Of a stretch of 64,000 nt of DNA, positions 45,201 through 55,166 are shown one piece after another. The stretch comes from Thinopyrum elongatum (lineage: Eukaryota; Streptophyta; Magnoliopsida; Poales; Poaceae), in NCBI GenBank assembly GCA_011799875.1, contig CM022303.1:736976939-737040938 (forward strand). Reading direction: 5' to 3'. Position numbers and translations under genes: made by a program. The notes beneath the pieces are model-generated. The model worked only from the letters and a program-made list of their open reading frames with translations, made no database searches and was not told where the DNA came from. Positions within the stretch are counted from its first letter, which is position 1. Each line of letters begins with the position of its first letter.

Positions 45201-45729
45201 ATTTAATAATTGGGAATGAGACATTGGTTGGCTGAACCATCTCAATAACAACCAACATTTTGTAGTAAATGCAAGCAAGTCTTTTGTTGTAGGAAAAAAT
45301 TGGCTTTTTCGCGAAAACTTAAACTTAGAGCCCCACAGCCAAATTGCATATAGTGTTAGCATTATTATTGTTCTCTCTATGACTTGACGGTATATTCAAA
45401 ATGCTGACCTACACGGCTGCAACGTCTCATGTTGCAGAGGAGTTTTCCGACCAGGAGTGAGGCTACGATCTACGCTCGGTGATTGCTCTATGGAGTCGGA
45501 TGGACTCGCTTATCGTCTACGCTTCCGCAACTTTATTTAGTTTATTTCTCATGAGTTGGCCTTCGGCCAAATTTATTATGATGTAATAAAATTCGATATG
45601 AGAATCATGTAATAAATTCAGGTGTGATTGATCTTTGAATCTTTTCATCAATGAATTGCGTGTGCCAGCATGATCTTGGGATGGTACAGCTACACAAAGA
45701 CTTGACCGATTTCGGGTCGGGTCGCTACA
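42252..45729 (+). repeat. 3' LTR of the Tekay element
   Basis: 3478 bp. It has the ~150-bp segment (42290-42443, TGCATGTTGTTTGAATTTGA and onward) missing from the 5' LTR, but lacks about 17 bp (AATTTGGAATGTTTTAC) present there. A polypurine tract precedes it. TATA box at 42944-42950. It ends GGGTCGCTACA at 45729, next to the TSD TACCT. Confidence 0.92.
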
Positions 45730-45734
45730 TACCT

Positions 45735-45841
45735 TTCGCACGTTATGATAAATATCTACTCTCCGATGTTTAACTGTTTTGTCAATAATCTAGTGCCCCT
45801 GAGTGTTTTCGGGATTGTTGGACAAAACAGGGAGGGGCTAA
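45735..45841 (+). other. 3' end of the non-autonomous element's internal region, with polypurine tract
   Basis: Short remnant after the Tekay TSD, ending in AAAACAGGGAGGGGCTAA (45824-45841). That is a classical polypurine tract immediately before the 3' LTR. Confidence 0.75.
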
Positions 45842-47274
45842 TGTGTTTGCTAGTGCACACAGAGAAATATGTCCCCTGGTGTTATGAGAAGTTTGCTATA
45901 TATTTCTGCCAGAGTTATCTACTCTGCAGAGAAGTATGCTAAAGCTTCGAGGAGTATGCTACCGAGAAGTTTGCGTGTCGGAGTTGACCCCCAAAAATAT
46001 TGCTGAGCTGAAGCAATTGCTACATTGTGTGCTCCGAGAGATTTGACTGCACCGAAGAATGAAGACCGCGTGAAGACTTAGTTCTTTTTCATAGTTCCAT
46101 GTACTTCAGTTGAGTCATAGGAACACTGTACTTTTAAGAGGGGTTCAAGTGTTTCGAGACTATTTTCTATGCTGATGCTTAACCGAGATATATTCCAAGT
46201 GAGTTGAGAGAAATCTCTACGTGCGCTGAGTTATTACTCGTAAGCCAGAGACGAAGTTCTTTTGGGCTTCGAGAGGAATGCTCAAGCAGTGGAGTCAGCT
46301 TTACTTGTTCCTCATGTAAAGTTGCCGTGTGAGTTTGAAATCCAACCGTTGGAAACGTGTCGGTTGGCCAATGGTTAGACCACAGGCCCCGATAGGTCAT
46401 TTCACCCTCGGGGTTTCTCAGGCTATAAATAGCCACCCCCTCCAACCGTTGCTAGTTGGCTGTTCCACGTGACTTGACAAGTGTTGTCTAAGCACCCCCT
46501 CTTTGAGAGATTTGCGCGAATTCTTCTGAGAGAAAAGCCAGAGCCAAAAACATAGATAGGGGTTGAGAGTTTTTGTGCCTATTACTCTTGAGAGATGCTT
46601 AATCTCTAGATGGTTAGGCGTCTGTCTAGACTGACTAAAAGTAATTGTGATCACCTAAGACAAAGTCTGTTGAAGGTTTGGAGATTGCATAGAAGTATCT
46701 ACCACGAGTGAAATCAACTGAAGTTCTAGGAACTTCATGATGAGGAGATAGGACGGTGAGAGGTTTGCTCCTGTGTTCAATCACAAGTCTCTCCAACCAG
46801 ACGTAGCTCTTTTGCAGAAGTGTGAATTGGTCGAACAAACAATTTGTCGCCATCGAGCACCACTGGTTCTTTCTCATTACAGCATTACATTCAGTAATTT
46901 TCATTCAGTTAAGTTATATCTCATGTGGTTGTTCATCAGTGACTCTGTATGTTCATTTACCTCATGCATTTCTATCTGAATTGATATCATGTTTAGTTTC
47001 ATTTTAATTCTTGTAGTTCTCAAGATGATTTGTTACTATGTCCACAAGCTCCTCATCTCGCGCTATGAGTTATTCTTCTAGCCTTTGTTCTGATAGATTT
47101 CTTATCTTTGTTTGCTTAGTTCTATCATCTAAGTTTTTCCTTTAGCAGTGTATCTTCTCGTTGTACTACTTCTGATAGTTAATTCCGCTGTGATGTATTG
47201 AGAGTTTTGAAGTTTCGAAAGAAATTTTAAATCTCCCAGTCACCCCCCTCTAGTCGATATACTTAGATCATGCA
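45842..47274 (+). repeat. 3' LTR of the non-autonomous element
   Basis: 1433 bp starting TGTGTTTGCTAGTG and ending near CTTAGATCATGCA. It has TCACCCCCCTCTAGTCGATA before its end, a sequence common at the end of plant Copia LTRs, which is replaced in the 5' LTR. TATA box TATAAATA at 46424-46431. The exact last base is uncertain by a few positions. Confidence 0.8.
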
Positions 47275-48394
47275 ATAATATTTTGAAAATACTTATGAAG
47301 AAAAATATATGCATATGATTTTCATATTTACAATCTAAATATTTAAAACAATATCGGTGGTCAAAGTTTTTCAAGTTCGACAGAAAATGTTGTTCGAAAC
47401 TATCTAAGTCAATTGAGCCATAGTCACTCCCTTAAAGAAAACCAAAGCGGCAGGCTGGCTCCCCACAAATCGCACACCATTGTGCCTCCTTTGATGATCC
47501 GCACTTGTCTTAGAGATCCAAAGCGGCTCTGCATTACCCCATTTTATTCTGCACCAATAAGCGCATCCCTTACATGTCATACCAAAAGCTTTGTCGTCTA
47601 TTCTTAAGGTAAATGAAGCAACCTACGACCGTGACCTAGGTGGCCAGGGGCGGCAGCTAATCTGCCCTCTTCCCCGGCTACACCACGGGACCCCTCTCCC
47701 TTCGTCTGTCGCTCCAGCGCGGGGAGGGGGGACCCCAGGGCTTCGGTCCGGTGGTGGTAGGGTCAGGAATAAAGTTAGGGTTTGTTTCCGATCGACGGTG
47801 GTGAGACGACGGCGTCACCGTCGGCATGGAATAAGGTCTCCTCGCCTCGACCTTGTTTCGGTGGTGCTTCTTCATATCATCGGGAGGCGTGTGGAGGATG
47901 GTGCTAATACGCGGTGGATTAGCAGCCGAGATTGTGAATGTGAATTTTTGTTGGACGAGCACCAGGTAGGACGGATTCTAGTGAATCTAAATTTGTACTT
48001 TAAATAATCTTGCGTTATAGATTTACTGCTAAATTTTAATGTATATAATCGAATTAATAATTTCCTTTGAGATTGTGTTTATTATATTTACTCTGTGCAT
48101 AGGTGAACTAGTACTATACTATAGTTCGGCTCTCGGTAGCTTGGAGCCGAACTGGTATAGGTCAGCCCCAGATAGTTAGAGCCAAAAAAAAGGCCTGATG
48201 TTAGCGATGGGCGACAATATCAGTCAATGGAGCAGGTATGTCACCCGTCACTGGAGTACTATTCTGGGGCAGTGGTACTGGTCACACACCTGCCTCTGTT
48301 GCCACATAATTTAGCAGCCACTATTCTGCCAGTCACCACTAATGCCAGTTCCTGTTACTGCCATGCAGTTTCCCTGTAGAGGAATATTTGGGCT
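47275..48394. other. Unassigned intergenic DNA, second copy of 21.9-24.3 kb material
   Basis: 47440-47580 matches 21935-22055. 47600-47970 is a GC-rich leader-like block (CTCTTCCCCGGCTACACC, GGTGGTAGGGTCAGG). 48210-48394 matches 24000-24130 (ACTGGTCACACACCTG, GGGCTGCCGCGAGGTCATAC). Repeated GTTCGGCTC and GAGCCGAAC words occur at 48123-48155. The 138-codon frame at 47591-48007 has no recognised domain. Confidence 0.45.
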
Positions 48395-48883
48395 GCCGCG
48401 AGGTCATACAGCTCCTTGTGGAACACATGCCATGTCGCTGCTAGAACAGATACCTGCGATTGAACCTAACCCAGCCACACTATGGCACCAATGGCCAATG
48501 GGGGCTACTTCCCTCTCTGATGTGAGGTCTACTCAAGATCTCAGCTCTCAGCCTCTCACTTCCCACCAAATTCAGACATTCTCTCTCTCCTCATGTCTGA
48601 ATTTGGTGGGCAGTGAGAGGCTGAGATCTGAGATCTTGAGTAGACCTCACATCAGAGAGGCAAGTAGCCCCCATTGGCCATTGGTGCCACAGAGCATGTC
48701 TGAATTTGGTGGGCAGTGAGAGGCTAAGAGCTGAGATCTTGAGTAGACCTCACATCAGAGAGGCAAGTAGCCCCCATTGGCCGTTGGTGCACAGTGTGGC
48801 TGGGTTAGGTTCAATCGCAGTTATCCGCTCCAGCAGCGACATGGCATGTGTTCCACAAGGAGGTGTATGATCTCGCGGTGGCC
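48395..48883. repeat. Inverted repeat with a duplicated right arm
   Basis: The left arm, 48395-48580, carries TGTGGAACACATGCCATGTC, GGCACCAATGGCCAATGGGG and CTCTGATGTGAGGTCTACTC in order. The same sequence returns inverted as a 103-bp partial copy (48593-48695) and again as a full arm (48696-48883). Both right copies start ATGTCTGAATTTGGTGGGC. The left arm also matches 24100-24330 and 22870-23090. A 12-bp CT-rich spacer separates left and right. Confidence 0.85.
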
Positions 48884-49152
48884 GATTTTGCTGTTTTAAC
48901 CATTTGCACGAAGTTTAGCTGGATCTTACCACAGTTTGAAAATATTTCGGGATGTGACCCTTTTTCCTACCACCAGGGGCGATGGCGGTAGGGTATAATA
49001 GCCTACCGCCGCAGACCCTGGCGGTAGGCCACTCATCCATGTCAGCGCAAGTAAACGGATACTGGTCTCTGCCGTCAACCCTACCGCCAAGGTTCCCGGC
49101 GGTAGGATGTTATACCCTATTGCCAGATATCCTGGCAGTTGGTGGCGAACAG

Positions 49153-49160
49153 TTATAAGC
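49153..49160 (+). promoter_or_regulatory. Candidate TATA box for the PMD gene
   Basis: TTATAAGC, about 160 bp before an ATG at 49312. The intervening sequence is C/T-rich and ends in TTTTTGCAG. Location and composition suggest a promoter; there is no direct proof. Confidence 0.4.
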
Positions 49161-49589
49161 AGCAGGGGCCTGTTTACGGGGCCCACCCACGATCCCAGCC
49201 CCCATCTTCTCCCCTACCGAGCCGCAAGAACAGAGAGGAGTTGCCCTCTTTCATCCCCTCCACTCCCCCACTCTGCTCTTCTTCGTTTCTCCATCATTTT
49301 TGCAGATCGAGATGGCTCCAAAATGAGAAAAGTAAGCTCTCCAATTTCATCTTGTAGTTTTAGTTAAAAAGTTTTTGATTTGATGCATGATTTGGCCCAA
49401 GATGAACCTTTTTCATCTTGTAGTTTTTTATTTTTGTTTATCCAAGGTTTGTTTAGTTTGGAGCAATATGATGTATGTGCTTGAAGATGAACCCTAGGTC
49501 ATTTTGTATTAACTAGTTTATTGTTTTTATATAGTTTGAAGATGAACCCTAGTTCATGTTTGTATATAGTTTTATTTTTGAATGGTTCA

Positions 49590-49648
49590 TTGATGTTTGG
49601 TTATATGATGGAGGTAGATTGATGTTTGGTTATATGATGGAGGTAGAT
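49590..49648 (+). repeat. 29-bp tandem duplication in the PMD gene's first intron
   Basis: TTGATGTTTGGTTATATGAT plus GGAGGTAGA occurs twice, at 49590 and 49619. The surrounding 49340-49800 is T-rich intron-like sequence with repeated GATGAACCCTAG words and no coding content. Confidence 0.8.
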
Positions 49649-49802
49649 TGATGATATATGATGTATGTTATTGATGTTCATTTGCATATTCCATTATTGT
49701 TGATTATATCTTTTATTATAGATATATTTGGATAAGTATGATTTATTATAGATGATATGATGGATAAATATGACTGTGGAACAATTTGTTGAATATGATT
49801 GA

Positions 49803-52800
49803 TTATGCCCGGAAGATGCCGATCCGCTGACCATGGAGCAGTACGCGAGGGCCTACTTGTGGTATCTTCTGACGGAGGCCGGGTTTCCCGACTGCTCGAG
49901 GGACACTGCCCTATGGATATATCTCGACTTCCTGACTGACTGGGATGCAAGGTATGTAGGAGATATGCCCTAGAGGCAATAATAAATGTTATTATTTATC
50001 TCCATGTTTGTAATTATGTTTATGTTCCATGCTATAACAGCTATGGTTCTCGAGTCTGCAGTAACCACGATGCTTGGAGGAAGACTCATATGCACGTGTG
50101 GAATAATAAGCGGTAAAATGTATTCCTAGTCTGGCCTCTAAGACTAGCTCAAGTGTTGCATGATGGTTTTGTTTTCCTGATCATGGGCATGACTATGCCG
50201 GCAACTTTGAGGGCACAATGTTAGGAGAACACTTGTGTTGAATCTACCAGAATTGGTGTTATGCTACGAGATATCTTCGTCACATGTTAAAGGTTAATAA
50301 CATAGAGAAAATTAATGTTTGCATAATTCCTTAGACCATAAGAGTATCGATTCCTTCGCACTTGCTTCATGAACTTTGGGGTTTGTTAAACCTCATCTGT
50401 AATTGGGTGGCTATTACGGCGGCTTACGGGTTCATGGAAAAGTATGACAAGTAACTTGATAGCTCAAGATTGGGATTTGCTCCTCCGACGATGGAGAGAT
50501 ATTCTTTGGGCCCTCTCGGTGTCATGGTATCCATCATCATCTGGCCAGACATAGCGTGATTTGATCACGGGCATGCCAGAACACGGAAAGGGGAAAAGAG
50601 AACAAAACCGGTAACAAAGTAACTGGCATAGTGAACAAGTTGTTGATTCATGGGGATGCCAATAAGTCTCACCTCGGGTGTTTGTAACATATCGTGAAGC
50701 AACAGGAATAGCACACGGTAACTAGAGGTTCACTCGAATATTCATTCGTGTGGGTATAGCGATCAATATGGGTGTCCACGGCTGCGATGTTGATAATTGA
50801 TCGGAAAGTGTTACGGTCATGTCTATACTTCATCAAACCTATAGGGTGACATGCTCAAGGGTCATCTATCTGCTGAATACTAGACAGGGAGTCTGAGAGA
50901 AAGTCACCAGAAAAGTTTCGTAGACAACGGAAAAGTTCCGGAGGAAAAACCGGAAGTGTTTTGGAGCTACCAAAATTGTTTCAGAGAAAAACGGAAATGT
51001 TTCGGAATAAAACCATCATACCTGAAATGTCCGAGAGAGCGTCCAAAATAATTTTAGACGGTGCCAGAAATTTTCTGGGACCTTTAGGAATTTTTTTAAA
51101 GAAATAGTCACGGAAAACATCTTGTCCCAGCGTGATGGGATAAGATCCCACGATGCGGTGGGGCTGTTTTGGGGGCGCCTCCCCTTGGGGGGGCAGCCCC
51201 TTGTGGCTGGACAAAAGTTTTGTGCAACCCCCCATGGTGGGGGGCAGCCCCCACAAATGGTGGAGCATGTTGGGAGGAGGTGGGGTGCCATGTGGGACCC
51301 CCATGTTGGGGGGCCATGGACAAGGGGACAAGCTTTCCCCTTGTTTTGTGGGTGCTTGTCATGTGTGCTGAAATTTAAGCCACCACCACCCCCTCCTTCC
51401 CGTATAAAAGGAGGTGGAGAGGAACTCTCCAAACACACTCTCTCTCACATACAAATGCCATGCATGATCTGGCTTTCTCTCTCCCTCCCAGTGAAATAGT
51501 TTTGTAGAGCCGAAAGGCTGTCTGGGTTCCGGTGGGAATTAGTTCTGGACGGCGAAGCCCTGCCGGATAGATGACACCGTATGTGTGCAACCCCGTAGAG
51601 AGGTCATAGGTTCGATCTTTTGCCAGAGGTGCTGTTCGAGGGTCCTCCCGAAGGGCTGTCCCTGACACCGTCCGGGGGACTGTCCGAGGGGCTGACGAGG
51701 GAGTGCATCCTCGCGGTGGTGAGGTTGTAAATCCTAGCTGCGGGGATCTACACCGACGATCAACATCGACTCTACTTCCACTGTGCTACAAGTCGGTAAC
51801 GATCAGATCAAAAACCTTGTATGCAATCTTCATAGTGGTCCTGGGCTAGTGCGTAGGTCAGAAACTTTTTGTTTTCTATCACGTTCCCCAATAAGGTATA
51901 GCTGGGGGTCTGCCGGCCTCGCCTACCTATACCTTTCGGAAAGAGAAACATCTCAATATTTGTTTATGGACGTATGTATGCTTGGTGCTTTGAATTGTGT
52001 CATCTGATCATCAATTGGTGTTTGTAGATCGACGACGCAACACAAAAGGACCGAGGAGATGTCTGTTATGTGTGGATGTGTCAGGGCCCTCTCCATCTGG
52101 ATGTGGGAACGGTTGCCGGTGGGCCATCCTGAGAAAATGAAAGCATGTCCCTAGACGGAGTATGGCGATGACGGTGACAGTACTTGATTCCTGACCATCG
52201 CGTACGCTGGGGACAGGATTAAAGTTTTCACGGGCAAGGCCACTGCGTTGTACAAGGCCTTCTCCAATGAGCTGGACAACCTGACAGCTTACCAGGTATA
52301 CCAACGAGCTAGTTTTTATGTAGCCACTTTCACGGTTGCTTACCATTCTCTGTGCAGGTGAAAAGGTGGCCTTATCACGACAGAGATTGGGGTATTGAGC
52401 TGATCGACATGTGCACTCGGGACAGACTTGTCTGGCGGTGGAATGTCCCAATGATACGCGTGTACGCCGTCGAGTGGCACTTACCACAGCGCGTGGCCAC
52501 GCAATTTGGTGTCTTGCAACACACCCCAATAGCACGCCCCCTCGACATCGATGGTTGGGACCTTCACTGGTGAGGGCATTACTCTCTATTACCATGTGTT
52601 TCGTTCTGTTTGACGTTCTTATGATTTTTTATGTTTTCGTTCTGTTTCATTGCCTTGCAGGAAGAGTAAGCAGCATTGTCAGTCAATATCGGACTGGGAA
52701 GAAGAGCATGCAGTGCACGTGAAGATGTGGAACGAGAGGAGGTATTGCAAAGACGGGGAGAGGAGAGGGGTTGACTGGGAAGCGTGCGACCGACACATGA

Positions 52801-53724
52801 ACTGGTATGACGATGGCATCAAGTACCATCTGCATCTAAACCCACAGTGGGTGGAAGCTGATATCGCATCACTGGAGAAGGATGATAGCGAAGATGAAGC
52901 CTACAAAGAAGGCATCAGAGGGATGGAAGGTCAATTAAGGGAGTATGCACCCCTAATGAACATAGTGGTAAGTCATCTTCAACAGTTTTGAGACGGCGGT
53001 TCATGATATTGCTTACATTTGCACTAACTTATTCATGATGATGCTTACATTTGCAGGCTTCGGAGCTGAACAGAAACAATTTTGATGGATTAAATGCGCT
53101 ACGTTATGAGCCCGGGAGCGAGGAATCTGACAGCAAGCTGAGGGGAGCAATGAAGGTAACCACAAATTTGGTCTATGCCATTTTCCTCTTTATCTAAACT
53201 TGATCCATGCCCCCATCTTCTTCTTTATTTGTAACCCTAAACTTGATCCATGCCATGTTGTTATTTTTCGGTTATTGTAGAAGATCATGAACCGTTGCCG
53301 CAAGCTAGTGGCCATGGTTGGGTGCACTAGCACGGTCGACGTGCATGTTCCTCCACCATCGACACATACCCTCGCTTCATCGAGCCATGCCGGCGGAGGT
53401 TCCTCGAGCCATGCCGCCTCATCGTCTCGCATCGTTGAGGAGGAGGAAGAAGAAGAAGATGATGAGGACGAAGAGGATGAGGAGCAAGGCTAGGAAGAAG
53501 AGGAAGGGGGTGGCGAGGAGGAGTACGACGACGATGACGAACCTCAACCTACTCAGCAAACCCAGCCAATCCAGAGCAAGAGAGTGAAACAGCCAAAGAA
53601 GCCACGGAACAGTCCATCACCTTTTCTGAAGCCCCATACTTCCCGTCACACGAAAAAGAAGGATGAGACCCGCTCAAAGAAGAACGTCGAGCGTGCCGCG
53701 AATAGGGGGAGGAAGACCAAGTGA
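49803..53724 (+). pseudogene. Plant mobile domain (PMD/MAIN-like) gene, decayed
   Basis: Exon pieces: 49803-49954 plus 51899 to about 51942 (split by the solo LTR), 52028-52295, 52358-52569, 52661-52967, 53057-53155 and 53281-53724, with GT/AG borders. Recognisable PMD sequence: EQYARAYLWYLLTEAGFPD, YSWGSAGLAYLYL, SIWMWERLPVGHPEK, then AGDRIKVFTGKATALYKAF. Further on come MCTRDRLVWRWNVPMIRVYA and VEWHLPQRVATQFGVLQ. Downstream exons add a KSKQHCQSISDWEEEH segment, an acidic stretch of Glu/Asp and a basic tail. PMD proteins such as MAIN act in nuclear genome stability and TE silencing; many copies are TE-borne. Exon 52028-52295 has a stop and frameshift, TAG interrupts EDEEQG*EEEE at 53491-53493, and the LTR splits the domain. 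Confidence 0.8.
49955..51893 (+). mobile_element. Copia solo LTR, plus strand, inside the PMD gene
   Basis: 1939 bp, begins TGTAGGAGATATGCCCTAG and ends CGTTCCCCAATA, with TA in place of the usual CA. The TSD AGGTA is at 49950-49954 and 51894-51898. It is the same LTR family as 1520-14212, in the opposite orientation: CATGCCAGAACACGG, GTCTGAGAGAAAGTCACC and GGCTGTCTGGGTTCCGGTGG correspond. TATA box TATAAAA at 51403-51409. It splits a PMD exon within a Trp-Asp-Ala-Arg stretch. Confidence 0.92.
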
Positions 53725-53740
53725 GATATGGTCAAGTCAA

Positions 53741-53900
53741 CACTAGTGGAAAACGGGGATTTAGTCCCGGTTGGCAACGGCCTTTAGTCCCGTGACACCA
53801 ACCGGGAGTAAGGTCCCTCCACGTGGCCGCAAGCTAGCACCTGGGGCTGGAGGACCTGTAGTCCCAGTTGGTGACACCAATTGGGACTAAGGATTTTGTG
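53741..53900. repeat. CACTA #2 3' subterminal repeats
   Basis: GGATTTAGTCCCGGTTGG, CCTTTAGTCCCG, ACCAACCGGGAGTAAGG, GTAGTCCCAGTTGG and CCAATTGGGACTAAGG follow the terminus within 150 bp. They match the motif class at the right end of CACTA #1. Confidence 0.85.
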
Positions 53901-54108
53901 TTGGGGTTTAGGGTTTATGGTTTATTTTTTGTTTTCATTTTGTGTTTTCCATTCAATTCCTTTTCATTTCAAACATATTTTACGCTACTACATATTGTAC
54001 ACATTATGCATATATAATACAATTTCTCGTACGACCATACATATATATATATATACAATTTTTTATATACAATTTCTCCTAAAATTTGGAGATCATTACA
54101 TGCAAGCA

Positions 54109-55166
54109 TTAGCGGCAATGGTATTCTCCGCTTTCAGATATGACCTCCGTAAGCAAAAATCTCGCAATTTCCTCTTGAATTGCTCGTATGCGGTTCTCTG
54201 GTAGGAGCTTCTCCCGCATCTCTTCCATCTTTAAAGAAGGAGATCAATATGAATATATTAGTTGTGTACATGTATATATATTAGATCATCATAAAAAAAA
54301 TGTGAATAGTGTTTATGTACCTGAAGTTGTCTTACATCTCTGCGCCATTCGGTCGTCATGTGAATGTTCTCGCAAACATAGTATGCACATAAACTAGTCC
54401 CCAGTTTCTGCCTCATGCACTTTGCGAGAATAGAATTCAATCAGATAATAATCAAGCATGATAATGGTATTGAAAGTAGAATTAAAGAGATGCGCGGACC
54501 TAGCTAGTACTACTTAATTACCTTGGGCCGTCGCCAACGCAGCTCTGGTTTCCATTCACCGACAACATCTTTGATTAACCGTTTCCAAACCCTGCCCGGC
54601 AAAGAAAATGAATAAAGGAGTTAGTAATTACTTGATATATCAGGAAATGAACGAAAGAGGCCAATATAGTGCGATAATGATTGAAATTACCTGTCGAGCA
54701 TCAAAAATACGCTGGTGTATTCTCGAGGGTCTTTACCTAGTGAGTCCAGGGTTTCAACAGTTCCAGCGTCAACTTTAATGATTAGCAGGATCCAGTGGTA
54801 CCTGTGCATGTTTATATAAGCAGGCATGCATAACTCATCAACTACACTTAACATCGAGTAAGCAAAATAGAATTTGTAGTAAAAGACAGTAACACTCACT
54901 TGAAGTTGTAAGGAAATCGTATTTTTGTTCTGGTATTTTGTGCCTTCATAAACCATAGCAAGTTCTCCTCTGAGTCTCGGGTGTGTCTTGTATCATTTTT
55001 TCAATAATGATATATGGGTCAACGAACCCAATGCCATAGATTCCATCTCTTTTGCATTTGAGAATCTTCATTCTGCATAATAGTGTACAAAAGAATATAG
55101 TGAGGATAATTACAGGCAATGAACGAGCTGAGCTAGAGACTTAAATTAGAGAAAGAAATCACTTAC
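54109..55166 (-). CDS. CACTA #2 Ulp1-like (C48) peptidase, 3' exons
   Basis: Minus-strand exons at about 55072-54900, 54801-54691, 54591-54522, 54416-54321 and 54228-54109, with GT/AG borders matching those of CACTA #1. They encode the C48 core: RYHWILLIIKV (catalytic His), ETLDSLGKD (Asp), VWKRLIKDVVGEW, then QKLGTSLCAYYVCEN (Gln and catalytic Cys). The end is MREKLLPENRIRAIQEEI, ending at TAA 54111-54109. CACTA #1 has CGYY where this copy has CAYY. No stops are seen in these exons, but the preceding exon carries a double stop. Confidence 0.8.

Larger units (their letters stand above)
33335..45729 (+). mobile_element. Ty3/Gypsy chromovirus, Tekay-like, complete but decayed
   Basis: 12.4 kb with LTRs 33335-36681 and 42252-45729. 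Both begin TGTAACATCCC and end GGGTCGCTACA. The TSD is TACCT at 33330-33334 and 45730-45734. A primer site GGTATTCAGAGCAC (36687-36700) and a polypurine stretch AAGGTGGGTAGG (42238-42249) fix the plus orientation. Gene order is an extra ORF, gag, protease, RT, RNase H, integrase, chromodomain. The C-terminal chromodomain and integrase type place it in the Tekay clade. The LTRs differ visibly by eye, mostly transitions in the GC-rich part, indicating an old insertion. Confidence 0.95.
27781..47274 (+). mobile_element. Non-autonomous Copia-like LTR element, host of the Tekay insertion
   Basis: LTRs at 27781-29231 and 45842-47274 share TTTGCTAGTGCACACAGAG at the start, TATAAATAGCCACCCC in the middle and a CTTAGATC end. 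A primer site ATTGGTATTAGAGC follows the 5' LTR (29232-29245). A polypurine tract AAACAGGGAGGGGCTAA precedes the 3' LTR (45825-45841). Between them are a UBN2-like gag fragment, two LTR-like copies, an unknown acidic ORF and the Tekay element, but no protease, integrase or RT. The LTRs differ clearly, so the element is old. The first bases of the 5' LTR (TGT) are missing, and no TSD is recognisable. Confidence 0.8.
48949..53740 (+). mobile_element. Element carrying a PMD gene (left part; cut by CACTA #2)
   Basis: The left region 48949-49130 begins GGGATGTGACCCTTTTTCC and has repeated, alternately oriented GGCGGTAGG / CCTACCGCC words (48984, 49002, 49020, 49079, 49098), a pattern I associate with PMD-bearing DNA elements in grasses. 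A promoter-like TTATAAGC (49153) and a CT-rich leader follow, then a spliced PMD gene to 53724. The right part of the element would lie beyond CACTA #2 and is not in the window, so the superfamily (MULE-like or other) stays open. A Copia solo LTR interrupts it. Confidence 0.55.

Noticed and set aside
52011..52595. 194-codon minus-strand ORF
   Set aside because: It overlaps PMD exons and an intron on the plus strand, where conserved PMD motifs are clear. No domain is visible on the minus strand.
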